Shown: positions 1-10,899, numbered from the stretch's first letter. The stretch: DNA of 64,000 nt from Symsagittifera roscoffensis (GCF_963678635.1 NC_087068.1:20859029-20923028), one strand, 5' to 3'. The notes: generated from the sequence alone by a model not told the origin. Numbers and translations: made by a program.

Positions 1-897
1 ATACTACATACATACATACATACATACATACATACATACATACATACATACATACATACATACATACATACATACATACATACATACATACATACATACA
101 TACATACATACATACATACATACATACATACATACATACATACATACATACCTACATACATACATACATACATACATACATACATACATACATACATACA
201 TACATACATACATACATACATACATACATACATACATACATACATACATACACACATACATACATACACACATACATACATACATACATACATACATACA
301 TACATACATACATACATACATACATACATACATACATACATACATACATACATACATACATACATACATACATACATACATACATACATACATACATACA
401 TACATACATACATACATACATACATACATACATACATACATACATACATACATACATACATACATACATACATACATACATACATACATACATACATACA
501 TACATACATACATACATACATACATACATACATACATACATACATACATACATACATACATACATACATACATACATACATACATACATACATACATACA
601 TACATACATACATACATACATACATACATACATACATACATACATACATACATACATACATACATACATACATACATACATACATACATACATACATACA
701 TACATACATACATACATACATACATACATACATACATACATACATACATACATACATACATACATACATACATACATACATACATACATTCCATACATAC
801 ATACATACATACATACATACATACATACATACATACATACATACATACATACATACATACATACATACATACATACATACATACATACATACATACA

Positions 898-928
<31 letters not shown>

Positions 929-970
929 CATACATACATACATACATACATACATACATACATACATACA

Positions 971-1001
<31 letters not shown>

Positions 1002-1630
1002 CATACATACATACATACATACATACATACATACATACATACATACATACATACATACATACATACATACATACATACATACATACATACATACATACAT
1101 ACATACATACATACATACATACATACATACATACATACATACATACATACATACATACATACATACATACATACATACATACATACATACATACATACAT
1201 ACATACATACATACATACATACATACATACATACATACATACATACATACATACATACATACATACATACATACATACATACATACATACATACATACAT
1301 ACATACATACATACATACATACATACATACATACATACATACATACATACATACATACATACATACATACATACATACATACATACATACTACATACATA
1401 CATACATACATACATACATACATACAACATACATACATACATACATACATACATACATACATACATACATACATACATACATACATACATACATACATAC
1501 ATACATACATACATACATACATACATACATACATACATACATACATACATACATACATACATACATACATACATACATACATACATACATACATACATAC
1601 ATACATACATACATACATACATACATACAT
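1..1630. repeat. (TACA)n tetranucleotide microsatellite
   Basis: Nearly uninterrupted TACA/TGTA repeat of about 400 units, running from the window edge. It has a handful of substitutions and one-base slips, for example near 152, 252, 789, 898, 971, 1390 and 1427. The long open frames reading Met-Tyr-Val-Cys on the minus strand come from a 4-base repeat whose 12-base period lacks stops; they are not genes. The true length in the genome may differ, because such arrays are hard to assemble. Confidence 0.98.
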
Positions 1631-2174
1631 AAAAAAAAATGAGCGTTTAATTTTCAACAAAAAAGATTGACCAAAAAGAATCATTGAAATGACTGTTAAA
1701 AATGTAGTAATAAAACTCTTTCAGCCATGATTTGGACGACATTTAAAAAATTTTGAAAAACTCTTTTGAAAACCAAAAAGTTTTCTAAAACAAAACAGTC
1801 TGCTGCTAAAATGATCTCAACAACCAGTTTGATTGAACTATCATGTGCTAAACTTAAAGCAAAACTAGACCAAAAAAACTAAAGTTTTTAAATGATTGGT
1901 GCAACTAAGGCAGTCAGTATTAACTCATTCAATCAGCCTTTTTCAAGCAAACAGCAGCGATCAGAAAATTTTCTTGTTTCTGGGTGTTTTGGACGTTCAC
2001 TTTTTTTTCTCTTTTTTTTAAACAATTTTAATTTTTGAAGCACAATCAGCCTACTAGCTGTGATTTAACTTTTTTTCATAATATATATTTTAAAACTTTA
2101 TCAGCCCAGCAAATGTGACTATTAAAAACTATTACCGAACCAATAGTGTACGGGAGAAGAAAATAAACACCTAG
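1631..2174. other. AT-rich non-coding stretch
   Basis: No supported gene. It is probably intron sequence upstream of the exon that starts at 2175, which has a splice acceptor at its left edge. Confidence 0.5.
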
Positions 2175-2827
2175 TGTCTTGCGTGGTGTCGTTTTTTCTC
2201 CTGGTCCTCATTGTCATTTTCTTGGCCATAATCTGTGTCGTTATGGGAGTGGTGTTGAACAAGTTTGACAAAGTGGTGTTCCTGTTGGACAGATTCCACC
2301 TGGACATTGCAATGACAGTCGTATCCGTGTTCATTATTGTCGTCTTCATTTCCATCATGTTTGAGACCTGCATGTGGTTAGTAAAAAAATCCTTACTATC
2401 TTACGCAATATTTTGTAACGGGGTTTTGTGGCAAGTGTATCGAAAAAAATCGAAAAATAAATGAAGCAGATGACTTCAAAGTATGAAGCCAGAAAATAGT
2501 CACAAAAATTAAATTGCATAATAAAATAAAACTAATGTCAAACGATTATTTGACTTAATAAAGCTTTTTGATACAACTTATCAAAAAAATTATGCAAAAT
2601 AAATCATTTTATTAAAGTTTTATGTATGCACGACAATCGATAAAAAAGCTCAAGATTTAAACTAAAATTATTTTCAAATTTAATTTTTTTAATTGAATTG
2701 TTATCCGATAATGAATTACAGGACAGTGTTATCCTGAATCAGCCATAGTTTCTGTTCAGGTGTTGTTGTCCTGCTACCCTATGTGGCATGCAGTGTGTTA
2801 TTGTCAATCGCCTCCTAGTCATCGCAG
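2175..2827 (+). CDS. two internal exons of a two-pass (or more) membrane protein, partial gene
   Basis: Seen: exon one is 2175-2376, acceptor ...CCTAG at its left and donor GTTAGT at its right. Exon two is 2760-2827, acceptor TTCAG and donor GTAAGG. The phases agree: exon one ends after two bases of a Trp codon and exon two supplies the third. The translation has two strongly hydrophobic segments, a 25-residue one from VVSFFLLVLIVIF and another from TVVSVFIIVVFISI, separated by a short polar loop containing KFDKVVFLLDRFHLD. The exon junction then encodes a Cys cluster (MWCCCPA), typical of a palmitoylated juxtamembrane region. Earlier exons must lie left of the microsatellite or outside the window, and later ones were not found before the gap. 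The family is not recognised; a tetraspan protein is possible. The open frame read past 2376 is intron. Confidence 0.6.
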
Positions 2828-4077
2828 GTAAGGCAATCAGAAAACGCAACTTAAGAAGATTTCTTAAAAGAGATTAAAACCAGAAAAAGCAGCTTGAGAA
2901 GACGTCCTAAATCTGGAATTACAAAGCAAAACAGAAGGCTTAATCGGTTTGATCCTGGTTTTTTTGAAACCCTTAACAAAAGAAGCCATTATATGACAAA
3001 CATCGCCCAACTGTAAACCTTTGAAAAGAATTTTTTTCTGATAGTTCCACTAATGATTCTAAGCAAGTATAGGTAGGGGTTAATCGCTTTTATGCAAATA
3101 TTTTGCCACTTTTTTTAATTGAAAAAAAATGACTCTTTAGAAAGAAATCGTCAACAGAGCATTTTAAACATTTAACAGTTAAGTTGCCAGAGTTTTTTCA
3201 ATTAACGAGCTCAAATTTTGAACCAAAGAAATTACCGATTTAACTCAGCATAAAATGATTAACTGATTAATGACCAAACCTGAGAGATGCCGTAAAGAGT
3301 GCAATGCGCAAAATTCATTACTTTTTTTCTTTCACAAATGTGAATAATTTGTTGCGTCAGATATGGCGTGACGTCGCGCTTCATTAAATTATGCCTTTGA
3401 ACCGAAAGTAATCAGATTTGATTTTTGAGAGATTTCGTGGCGTGACTAAAAATAATTCAATCAGATAGTGGTGCAAAAATAGGCTCATTTTATTTTCCTA
3501 CTTCTAATACCTTGAAAGAAATATGCACATGAAAAGAAAACAGAGGTTCTTATGAGATTCAATTACAAAAAAAAACTGTTTCTTCGAGGTCAAAAACATT
3601 TTCTACTGAAAATAAAAAAAAATGAGAGCATGTATCAATTTTAGAGATGGAAAAGCTATCTATTTTAGTCGATTATTCAAAAACTAATTAAGTTTGGGAC
3701 AATTGAAGAAAATTTTTTCTCGGTCTTTCTAGGTAACGTCTGTTTTTGCAACTGAGTTTTTTGAAGGAATTTACCAAGAACTGATTTGAAAAAAAAGAAA
3801 AAAAAGTAAGTTAAAATAGATATGAAAATGATAAGGTAGAAGATTGAATTTGTAACGGAAACAAGGATAGCTGGTTACTGTGGAAGACTCCGAGCACATT
3901 CATCAAACTCCGAGCACATTCATGAAAAACTACAAAAAAAAACAGTTTTTTTTAAATGAGTGTCGTTTTTTGCATGTTTTTCAGGAAAAAACTATACAAA
4001 AGAGCGTAAAAATTAGTGAATTGGGCCCATCAATTATCATCAAAAAATTAATTTAAGCAAAAATAGTTCAAAAGTTT
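2828..4077. other. non-coding, no supported gene
   Basis: AT-rich sequence without convincing exons. The only structure noted is a small tandem repeat, ACTCCGAGCACATTCAT occurring twice at about 3887-3925. Confidence 0.5.
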
Positions 4078-4277
4078 NNNNNNNNNNNNNNNNNNNNNNN
4101 NNNNNNNNNNNNNNNNNNNNNNNNNNNNNNNNNNNNNNNNNNNNNNNNNNNNNNNNNNNNNNNNNNNNNNNNNNNNNNNNNNNNNNNNNNNNNNNNNNNN
4201 NNNNNNNNNNNNNNNNNNNNNNNNNNNNNNNNNNNNNNNNNNNNNNNNNNNNNNNNNNNNNNNNNNNNNNNNNNNNN
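4078..4277. other. assembly gap (200 N)
   Basis: Exactly 200 unknown bases, a typical placeholder length. It lies about 140 bases outside the left end of the LTR element at 4421. Open frames crossing it are meaningless. Confidence 0.99.
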
Positions 4278-4416
4278 ACGACCAAAATTGAAACTTTCCA
4301 AATCAGACTGCTGAAATTGGGTTAAAATTAGACAAAAAAGTATGACAAACAAAGTGACCTGAAGTTTAACTTGATTTTTTCATGATGGAATTTACTTTTT
4401 TAATTTCTGACTTTTT

Positions 4417-4420
4417 ATTG
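4417..4420. repeat. target-site duplication ATTG, left copy
   Basis: The four bases ATTG directly abut the left LTR and are repeated at 14320-14323 directly right of the other LTR. This defines 4421-14319 as one complete insertion. Confidence 0.85.
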
Positions 4421-5552
4421 TTTACTAAGCTCTCATTGCTGGTTGAATGCTTAGTAATTTTATCCTAAATTATAAGTCTCACCTTGTCAAAAAGTAGAGT
4501 AGAAACAATAGTTAGAAAAGGTATGAATTAATTAGTTGGTTAGATACAAAGCACTGGGTTATTAGATTATATAAACGAATCGAACAGCTTAAAGAAATAT
4601 ACCTATGAGGGGAGGTTGAGCTAATCTTATTTTGTTCATCAATATTTTATCTTCTTACTAAGGTCGATGGCTGATTAGTATGTATGGTTGCCCTTGATTT
4701 TGTCCAAGTCAGCACTTCTGGTTGGGTAGTCTGAATCGTCTTGCCGTAGTCCTTTGGGTACTTGTAGTCCAGACTTCCTCAGGTGTGGTTATCTCGAGTA
4801 TCTCGATTTATAATTTTATCGAACTTAAAATGAGAATTTATTCTCTTTTTATAAGTGAAAAGGGCTAGATTAATTTTATTGTTAGGGCAGAAAAGAAAAA
4901 TTATTTATTTTTAAAAGATCTGACTGAAGATAACTGACTTGCTGCTTACTGAGTAAAATGAAACACTGAAGATTTCAGGCCAGTCCTTTTGCTCATAAGC
5001 ATAAACCGGCGGCTGATTCAATCTTTAATTATTCAGGTTTCACCTGCTCCTTTGTTCTCCCTTTTTAATAAGGGAATTTTCAACTAGTTTTATTTGGTTT
5101 TTTCAAATCAAATATCTTCAACTTATTAGTCCCCTTTGATAAAAACCGCAGCTTTCAGTTTGTCTTATTAAAAATTCATATTACTCTCTCTGATGCATCA
5201 TATTGCAGGTGCACCTCTGCTTAATCAAAGCAAGGAGAATTTCAGTGCAGCCGGCAAGACTGCTAAATATTTATCCAGTTTGTTTCAAGTTAAGTTAAAA
5301 GGGACGTATTAATAATCGCCGCCCTTTTAAAATATTGAGCATGAAAAAATGAGAAAAATTGGACAAGTATTTAAAAAGGAGTGGATTTTCAAAACAAGAT
5401 TTTATAGTCCTAATAAGAGTAAATCAGTCAATATCTGATTTAGTGAAAAGAGGCTTTAATTTAAATGGCACGCTCCAATTTAGAATTGGGTCGTTAAATA
5501 AACAATTAAGACAATAGTCTTTTGTGTGTGTGTAGTATTTCGCAATACTACA
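4421..5552 (-). repeat. 3' LTR of copy 1
   Basis: 1132 bp, the same length as the 5' LTR at 13188-14319. Differences seen are G/A at about 4451 versus 13218, G/A near 4576, and A/T near 4818. In sense orientation it begins TGTAGTATT and ends CTTAGTAAA, so it lacks the usual CA end. The first 22 bases fold as a 9-bp perfect stem. The near-identity of the LTRs implies a recent insertion. Confidence 0.92.
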
Positions 5553-5568
5553 ACTCACCCCTTTTTTT
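5553..5568 (-). other. polypurine tract, copy 1
   Basis: In sense orientation the purine run AAAAAAAGGGG followed by TGAGT directly precedes the TG start of the 3' LTR. This is the expected place for second-strand priming in an LTR retrotransposon. Confidence 0.8.
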
Positions 5569-5699
5569 AGAAAATTAAGCTGTTCGATTCTTACAGTTAC
5601 CATGGTGAAAATTTAAACACTTTAATGGTTAAATACTATAGTTATAAAATTTAAAGAGAACATCAAACGAAAAAGTTATAAAGATAAGTTAGGTTTTAT

Positions 5700-6392
5700 C
5701 TAGAGCTTCCTTCCGGATTCAAGCTCTACGTTGTATGATCTGTGGATCGCTATCTTCCTCTGTGAAGCCTCTAGTTTTTGTTGCAACTTCACGATTTTCT
5801 TCTTTTTAATCTTGTTTTTGATTCGTAGTCTGCTCATTCCGTCCGTAAGTTGTTGGATGTCGTCCTGTTCTTCCTGTCTGCTTTCTTTTACATGGTTCGG
5901 AAAAGCAGTTATTCCTTCGAACGGGATGGTGACTTGCGTGCCTCCTGCCTTGAGGATGTATCCGTGTTCCTCCCTCTTCTTTAACTTCCAGAAGTTGTTT
6001 TCGTTCTTTATAACCCCTTCTGGCTGGGTTATGAAGTCGATAGGCATCATTGCCTTTTCCAGTGTCGTTGAGTTAACGACTTCTATGAACGATGGCAGTT
6101 TCCATCTGTTAAAATTTTCCTTTATCGAGTACTTTAAACTCGTTATATATTTTGGATTTTCCGTATCCAATTTGGTTTCTCTGCACTTCTGCAGCTCCAA
6201 TCTTTGGGTTAAACTGGGAAAGTGACGAGGGTTCTTATTTAACCCGTCGTCCATTGAAAAAGATTGACCTGCTACCGGTTTCCGTTGTTGCTTCCTGGGA
6301 GGCAGCTTTCTTTTAAATTCCTCTGGTGCAGGGTCTGCGTTTCTGCAATTCCAGTTTAAAATTGGGTCGTATTCCATTTTGCTAAACATCAA
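5700..6392 (-). CDS. accessory ORF3, 230-aa basic protein with C-terminal coiled coil
   Basis: Last ORF before the 3' LTR, in the position where some retroelements carry env. No signal peptide or membrane segment is visible, so it is not an envelope protein. It is rich in Lys, Arg and Gln. The C-terminal ~45 residues (after DGMSRLRIKNKIKKKKI) are Lys-rich and look helical, ending in a heptad-like stretch (IVKLQQKLEASQRKI). A homologous, truncated ORF sits at 26902-27525 in copy 2, with many conservative differences, which suggests the reading frame has been kept. The start is the second of two adjacent Met codons or the first; I keep the longer form. I do not recognise a family. Confidence 0.7.
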   Translation of the reverse strand: MMFSKMEYDPILNWNCRNADPAPEEFKRKLPPRKQQRKPVAGQSFSMDDGLNKNPRHFPSLTQRLELQKCRETKLDTENPKYITSLKYSIKENFNRWKLPSFIEVVNSTTLEKAMMPIDFITQPEGVIKNENNFWKLKKREEHGYILKAGGTQVTIPFEGITAFPNHVKESRQEEQDDIQQLTDGMSRLRIKNKIKKKKIVKLQQKLEASQRKIAIHRSYNVELESGRKL

Positions 6393-7245
6393 TATAAAAT
6401 GAACAAATATTCAAAATCCCGAATTACATTCGGATATTAAGGCTAATTATCAAATGTTTAAACAATGAATGACAAAGTGTAAAATTGTATATATATAAAA
6501 GGTGGAAAATATAATCTTGTGGTTTCTCACAAACCCACCACGGAAAACAAATGAAGAAAGACGATCATGGTATTTATTAACCACAGAAATACAAATCAAG
6601 AAAGACGATCATGGTGTTTAATAACCACAGGAATAAAGCACTTTACAACACTGAGTTAAGCTCAGATTTTAAACTTATGAAGTTAAAGCAAAAAATGGAA
6701 ATTTGGGCATTAATTAACCCCTAATCTTAAATGTATGTCCACCTGGGGTCATCCACAGGCTTACCATGGGGTCTTCAATAAATTTTACAGCTATAAACTT
6801 TGAGTAATGAATTACTAGATGCAAATATTAACAAATAGAAAATTTTAAAAGTACTAAGGCAGGTATAAACAAATATAATAGTTCATATGACAGCATTTTT
6901 GTCATAACCAGGAATTTGTGTTTCATTTTTTTAAATAAGAATGAGAAAAGATTTGAAATAGAGTCAAATCAAAATGAAGTATCAAAAAGGAACATAGAAT
7001 AGACAAATTGTAAACTGTATAATATTCAAAAAGATAAGTGGATTAGTTTTCTTCGGTTTTAATCCCCTTTACCAATCCATGTTCACATCTTTAGTACAAA
7101 AAAATTGTGCGGAATTTTATGATGCAAAAATTTAACTTAAACAATCTTAAGGATGATGCGGTCCAATTTTCAATTTGTTGCTTCTGAAAATTTGTTTATT
7201 TTAAGGGTTTAAATGCCTGCATGTTGTAGATATTGAACTACCGAA
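6393..7245. other. non-coding 3' region of copy 1
   Basis: No supported ORF. It contains a local duplication at about 6536-6635: a ~50-bp unit around AAGAAAGACGATCATGGT, present twice here but once in copy 2 (about 26710-26760). Confidence 0.6.
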
Positions 7246-7533
7246 TTGATATTTTGGCCAAATTGTGAGGAGCGAATCATAAGAGTATCAAAGGCTGCAT
7301 ACAGCCACCAACAAGCACTTGCGTTGTTGAAAGAATATGGTACCATAATTTTGAAAAGGCTACATGAAGCCACCAACAAATGCTGGTATAAATCTGCGGC
7401 GGGTCGGGTCGAAAAACGTTTGTTCGCCCATTTTATGATAAAGAACATTGATGAAAATTTTACTCAATGTGTTGAGAAGAAAGGAGGTGATATTTCCCTT
7501 TTTGATGAATTGTTTCTAGTTTGCATTCTGTAA
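7246..7533 (+). CDS. antisense ORF (95 aa) inside copy 1, unknown product
   Basis: An open frame on the strand opposite to gag and ORF3. The encoded protein is compositionally ordinary (YSHQQALALLKEYGTII, CWYKSAAGRVEKRLFAHFM) rather than low-complexity, and reads like a helical domain. The corresponding segment of copy 2 (complement of about 25830-26095) is highly similar but carries indels in an A-run that break the frame. It could be an antisense accessory gene, a captured host exon or chance. No promoter or splice signal was verified. Confidence 0.35.
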   Translation: MIFWPNCEERIIRVSKAAYSHQQALALLKEYGTIILKRLHEATNKCWYKSAAGRVEKRLFAHFMIKNIDENFTQCVEKKGGDISLFDELFLVCIL

Positions 7534-7791
7534 CTTGAAAACTACAAAGATAATAATTAATGTCATCGGTCCCTACTTGGGCCCTAAGATGAAACCGATG
7601 GTGCAAATTAACTTCGCAGAATGAGTTTGTTACAATTTTACATTGGCTAGTTCTTTCATCAAAGGTTTCACTCTATTAATTCTCGGTATTGTACGTAGGG
7701 TAATTTGACATTCCCTTAAGTGTAATACTGAATTTTCAGTTGATAAAACCGCCTGAAAATGAAATTATTATAGACTCGTAAAACTGATATT

Positions 7792-7989
7792 TTAAACTCC
7801 TGGCCTTTTGCAATTTTTTTTAATTTTTTTTTGCAAATATGTTGAAGTCGAAAAACTTTTTTTGTCTGAGCCATTGGGTTCCGATCCCTCTATCTTTATT
7901 TGATTTTGAGGATGGTCCAAAATTGTTAGCGTACTTGACTGTTTTCGATCTCGGTTAAGAATTAAAACCGTGTTCATGCATTTTGGCAT
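7792..7989 (-). CDS. small ORF downstream of protease (65 aa), conserved in copy 2
   Basis: A polar 65-residue frame (LILNRDRKQSSTLTILDHPQ). The copy 2 counterpart at 25361-25600 keeps the frame and most residues, with Cys4 changed to Ser and a short internal deletion. No domain is recognised. It might be an exon of a spliced subgenomic transcript. Confidence 0.4.
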   Translation of the reverse strand: MPKCMNTVLILNRDRKQSSTLTILDHPQNQIKIEGSEPNGSDKKSFSTSTYLQKKIKKNCKRPGV

Positions 7990-8182
7990 ATCCTTTTGGG
8001 TGTCATACAGAACCGCTATTCATTGTAGTACATTTGTAGGTTAATATTCGTAATCTAATTTTTTAGTAATATTAAACAAAATTTACTGCTCAGTATACAA
8101 AATTTTAGGTAAACTTCACAAAACTTTAAGCGTTATAAAAGCTTTAATGAAAATTAATGTTTTAAAGCACGAAGAAACGGGT

Positions 8183-8922
8183 TTATTTTTTTTCTATGTT
8201 TTCAAACGTTTGGCCTATTACACCTTTGCTTATATCTACTTTTGATTCTCGGGAATTTTTTAGTACGATAGGCATTGACTTAATTTCATTTCTACAATAA
8301 GTGCTTTTTGCATTAATGCCTTTTTGTTCTAAGGACTTATCAATTCTAAACGATGTTCCTACTTTGAAAACCATGCCTGCTGGAGAAATTGAAATTACGC
8401 GGGATGATTTTGGTGCAATAGTTATATTTTTATCGAGAAGTACATTTTGATAAAAGCTTAGATATGGATAACTTTTGCTTCTTATAATACTGATAGGAAC
8501 TGTTAAATCTGGGTACTTTTTTAATTCTAAGTTTAAATTTGGAAAGTTTATTGATTTAATGTTGTGAGAAATGAAATCCATTCCTAATATATTTAGATCG
8601 CATCCGTTCTCGGCTGAAATCCATGCTTTGATTTTTACCGGATTATCAGTGTTTGTACCAAAAGTTGATTCAAAATTAGTATAACCTATAAGTTTAAGTT
8701 TTTCTCCATTAACAGCAACTGTGTTTGATCTTGATTTATTCAGCTGTAGAGGCTGTATTTTACAATATTGATCATAACTGTCGAAATTAATAAGCGAACA
8801 TGTTGCTCCAGTGTCTAGTAGAAATTGGGTTTCCAGACCGTTATTTTTATTTTTGTCTCCGACGGGATGTTGATATAAGTTAATATACAATTGTATTTTT
8901 GGTTCAGACGGAGACTGATCTA
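8183..8922 (-). CDS. pro: retropepsin (aspartic protease) in the -1 frame relative to gag
   Basis: Processes Gag in LTR retrotransposons. Seen: catalytic motif FLLDTGATCSLI (DTGA) and the later hydrophobic ILGMDFI block typical of retropepsins, about 80 residues apart. The frame is open back to the gag stop at 8920-8922 and has no ATG in a useful place; its first in-frame codons follow directly from the frameshift heptamer at 8923-8929. It is therefore best read as the C-terminal part of a Gag-Pro fusion made by -1 frameshifting. About 130 residues follow the protease core, without RT motifs, and the frame ends at 8183. The plus-strand copy at 24421-25160 preserves the same frame. Confidence 0.85.
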
Positions 8923-8929
8923 GTTTAAA
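8855..8929 (-). promoter_or_regulatory. predicted -1 ribosomal frameshift signal between gag and pro
   Basis: Seen: heptamer T TTA AAC (8923-8929, minus strand) in the gag frame, followed at once by the gag stop TAG. Seven bases downstream lies GTCTCCG (8909-8915), which can pair with CGGAGAC (8855-8861) across a 47-base loop. The heptamer is a known efficient slippery sequence, and a 7-base spacer is in the usual range. Slipping back one base enters the protease frame exactly. In copy 2 the heptamer is retained (21733-21739 and 24414-24420), and the 3' arm reads TGGAGAC, which still pairs through G-U. Confidence 0.75.
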
Positions 8930-10014
8930 TTCACAAGTTCACACTCATTATCGGTATAGTCTCCTGGAATGTCATCATCACTAAAGTTGTGGATCTGGTA
9001 AGGTGAATGATAATCGTTATTTTCGTTGAAGTGTTTCTTACTGTTCGACCTGTCACGCGATTGAGAACTTTCATTGAAGTTTGACAAGTGCCTGAACTCT
9101 TGCTGAGAGTTTATGTCATTGAAATTGTTGTCTACTCTTGACCTACTCTTGCTATAGTTATGGTGACTTCTGTTTGAATTCTCTCTTAATTGAAGCGAGT
9201 TATAATTTTGCTCCTGTTGATCGTTATATTTAAAGCAATGGCTTATCGTGTGGCCTGACATGCAACACCAGTTGCAAAACATTGGGTTGTTTTGTTTGTT
9301 TCTATGCTCATGTGGATTATAAGCTGCGTTTATTTTATGATCCTTCATTAGTCCTGTTAACTCTTTAAGTTGATTCTTTATTCCCTCTATTTCCAATTTA
9401 TTTTCTATGCTACTGGATGCTGTTCCGATAAATTCACTACTTATTGCAAAACTTAAGTCTTTTGTAGCAATATGATCTTTTAATTGTTGCCATGTTACGG
9501 GTGGATTCTCAATTAGGAATTGATGAGCCTTTTGTTTCAAGCCTGGCGGGCTTAAGCCGCGTACAAAGAATTCCATTTTCTTTGCTGTTCTTTGATCATC
9601 ATTAAAAGTTGGATTAGGCCATCCACGGTCTACTGCGGTGCTTAATCTATGTATGTAGCTTTTAATGAATTCATCAGGTTGTCTTTTTATGTTTTCTGCT
9701 TCTATTCGTCTCCTATACTTATCTTTATCATCAGTGAATCTATCTATGAATTGATCTCTTATATCATTCCAAGGTAAGTTTGCTGCTAATCCCTGATACC
9801 ATTGAGCGGCTGGACCTCTTAATATTGAACCAAATAAGGCTCTTTGTCTGTTATCATATGCGTCTTGTTCGTCACCTGCATCTCCTGGTCTAGTGCCTAG
9901 GGAAAATGCTATCTTTTTCTCTACTATATCAAGAAAATCTCTTGCATCTTCATTCGGATCTAAGCCGGTAAACTTTTCGAGAGCTAAATCTGGGTATGCT
10001 ACTACGTTTGCCAT
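8920..10014 (-). CDS. gag: Gag polyprotein with one CCHC zinc knuckle
   Basis: 364 residues from ATG at 10014. The N-terminal ~190 residues resemble a retrotransposon Gag capsid (FTGLDPNEDARDFLDIVEKK, then AAQWYQGL, then EFIKSYIHRL). The nucleocapsid has one CX2CX4HX4C knuckle with Cys247, Cys250, His255 and Cys260 (CNWCCMSGHTISHC). The tail is Ser/Asn/Arg-rich and ends acidic. The frame is complete in this copy, while both plus-strand copies have a 14-bp deletion and a Trp-to-stop change. It forms the particle and binds RNA. The last codons lie in the frameshift heptamer. Confidence 0.9.
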   Translation of the reverse strand: MANVVAYPDLALEKFTGLDPNEDARDFLDIVEKKIAFSLGTRPGDAGDEQDAYDNRQRALFGSILRGPAAQWYQGLAANLPWNDIRDQFIDRFTDDKDKYRRRIEAENIKRQPDEFIKSYIHRLSTAVDRGWPNPTFNDDQRTAKKMEFFVRGLSPPGLKQKAHQFLIENPPVTWQQLKDHIATKDLSFAISSEFIGTASSSIENKLEIEGIKNQLKELTGLMKDHKINAAYNPHEHRNKQNNPMFCNWCCMSGHTISHCFKYNDQQEQNYNSLQLRENSNRSHHNYSKSRSRVDNNFNDINSQQEFRHLSNFNESSQSRDRSNSKKHFNENNDYHSPYQIHNFSDDDIPGDYTDNECELVNLN

Positions 10015-10107
10015 TTTTGTTTAATTCACTCAATGTTTTCTTAACAATATATAAAGGGTTTGGATGTGTTCTGTACTTATCAATTGTACGGACTAAAATA
10101 TTTGTAT

Positions 10108-10392
10108 TTAAGTTACAAGGAAGTTTGCTGGTTTCAATGAATACGAGTTTTTGTTAGATAGATCAATAGTGCTATGGGGCTGTTTAAGCTTTTTTAAGAT
10201 AGAAGTTATCTCTGGGGTATAGCTGCTGGAAAGAATGGTTAATTCGTGAATATTTTTGTGTGGGTGTTTGGACAAAATTGTGATTTGATCTTTTTGGATA
10301 TTGGTGATATACCAAATAATTTTTGTGGATTTATTTTTTAATTTTAGTTTTAAATTAAATGGTGTTGTATTTACTTAATAAAAGTTGGTCAT
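10108..10392 (-). pseudogene. leader ORF B, inactivated by an early stop
   Basis: The counterpart of the intact 94-aa ORF at 20284-20568. Here codon 6 is TAA instead of CAA; the rest of the frame is still readable. It is paralogous to leader ORF A at 10574-10858, sharing the LKLKLRNK...IIWYITN core, so the element carries two tandem related ORFs upstream of gag. Confidence 0.65.
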
Positions 10393-10573
10393 AGCATTTT
10401 ACATCCTTTTAGGGACATAAATAATTATCTAGGGAATGATAAACAATATAAAAAATATTTAAATTTTTCTTATGAACTTGTTATGATTTTTAATTTTTGT
10501 TTAGGAAAATTTTGTGTTTTTAATAAAAAATGATTAAAATGCAAGTTGTTTTGTGCTTTGGTATATTATGATA

Positions 10574-10858
10574 TCAAAAAGCAATCGGGAGTGAAGCAAT
10601 TAATCGCTCTTCCGGTATACAAATTATGTTATTTGGTATTTTTATTTGCTGAAGAATTGTGTCAATTTCTGGAGTATATCGTCGAAAGAAGACGTATAAT
10701 TCGTGTTTATCTTCGTTAGGCTGTTTTGCTAGTATACTAATATGATTTTTGTCAGTGTTAGTGATATACCATATGATGTTAGAGACTTTATTTCTTAATT
10801 TGAGCTTTAAATTTATTGTACTGACGTCAATTTTAAAATGTGTTGACATTAATTTCAC
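10574..10858 (-). CDS. leader ORF A, ~91-94 aa, unknown function
   Basis: Small ORF between the LTR leader and gag. The ATG is at 10849; the open frame extends three codons further. Core residues INLKLKLRNKVSNIIWYIT align with FNLKLKLRNKSTKIIWYIT of ORF B, followed by similar spacing to a HELYV/HELTI block. This indicates an ancient duplication. The copy 2 version (19815-20091) is frameshifted. The fold may be a small alpha/beta RNA-binding or regulatory protein, but no family is recognised. Confidence 0.55.
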   Translation of the reverse strand: MKLMSTHFKIDVSTINLKLKLRNKVSNIIWYITNTDKNHISILAKQPNEDKHELYVFFRRYTPEIDTILQQIKIPNNIICIPEERLIASLPIAF

Positions 10859-10899
10859 GATGTTTGTTTTCTTTTTCTTAAGCCAACTTGTACTATTTG

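Noticed and set aside
4-1684. Long Met-Tyr-Val-Cys open frames on the minus strand
   Set aside because: Products of the TACA microsatellite; a 4-base repeat without stops is open in all frames.
4040-4352. Open frames across the N gap
   Set aside because: Mostly unknown residues; no evidence.
5731-6225. 164-codon plus-strand frame
   Set aside because: Antisense shadow of ORF3; composition is Ser/Phe-rich as expected for a complement.
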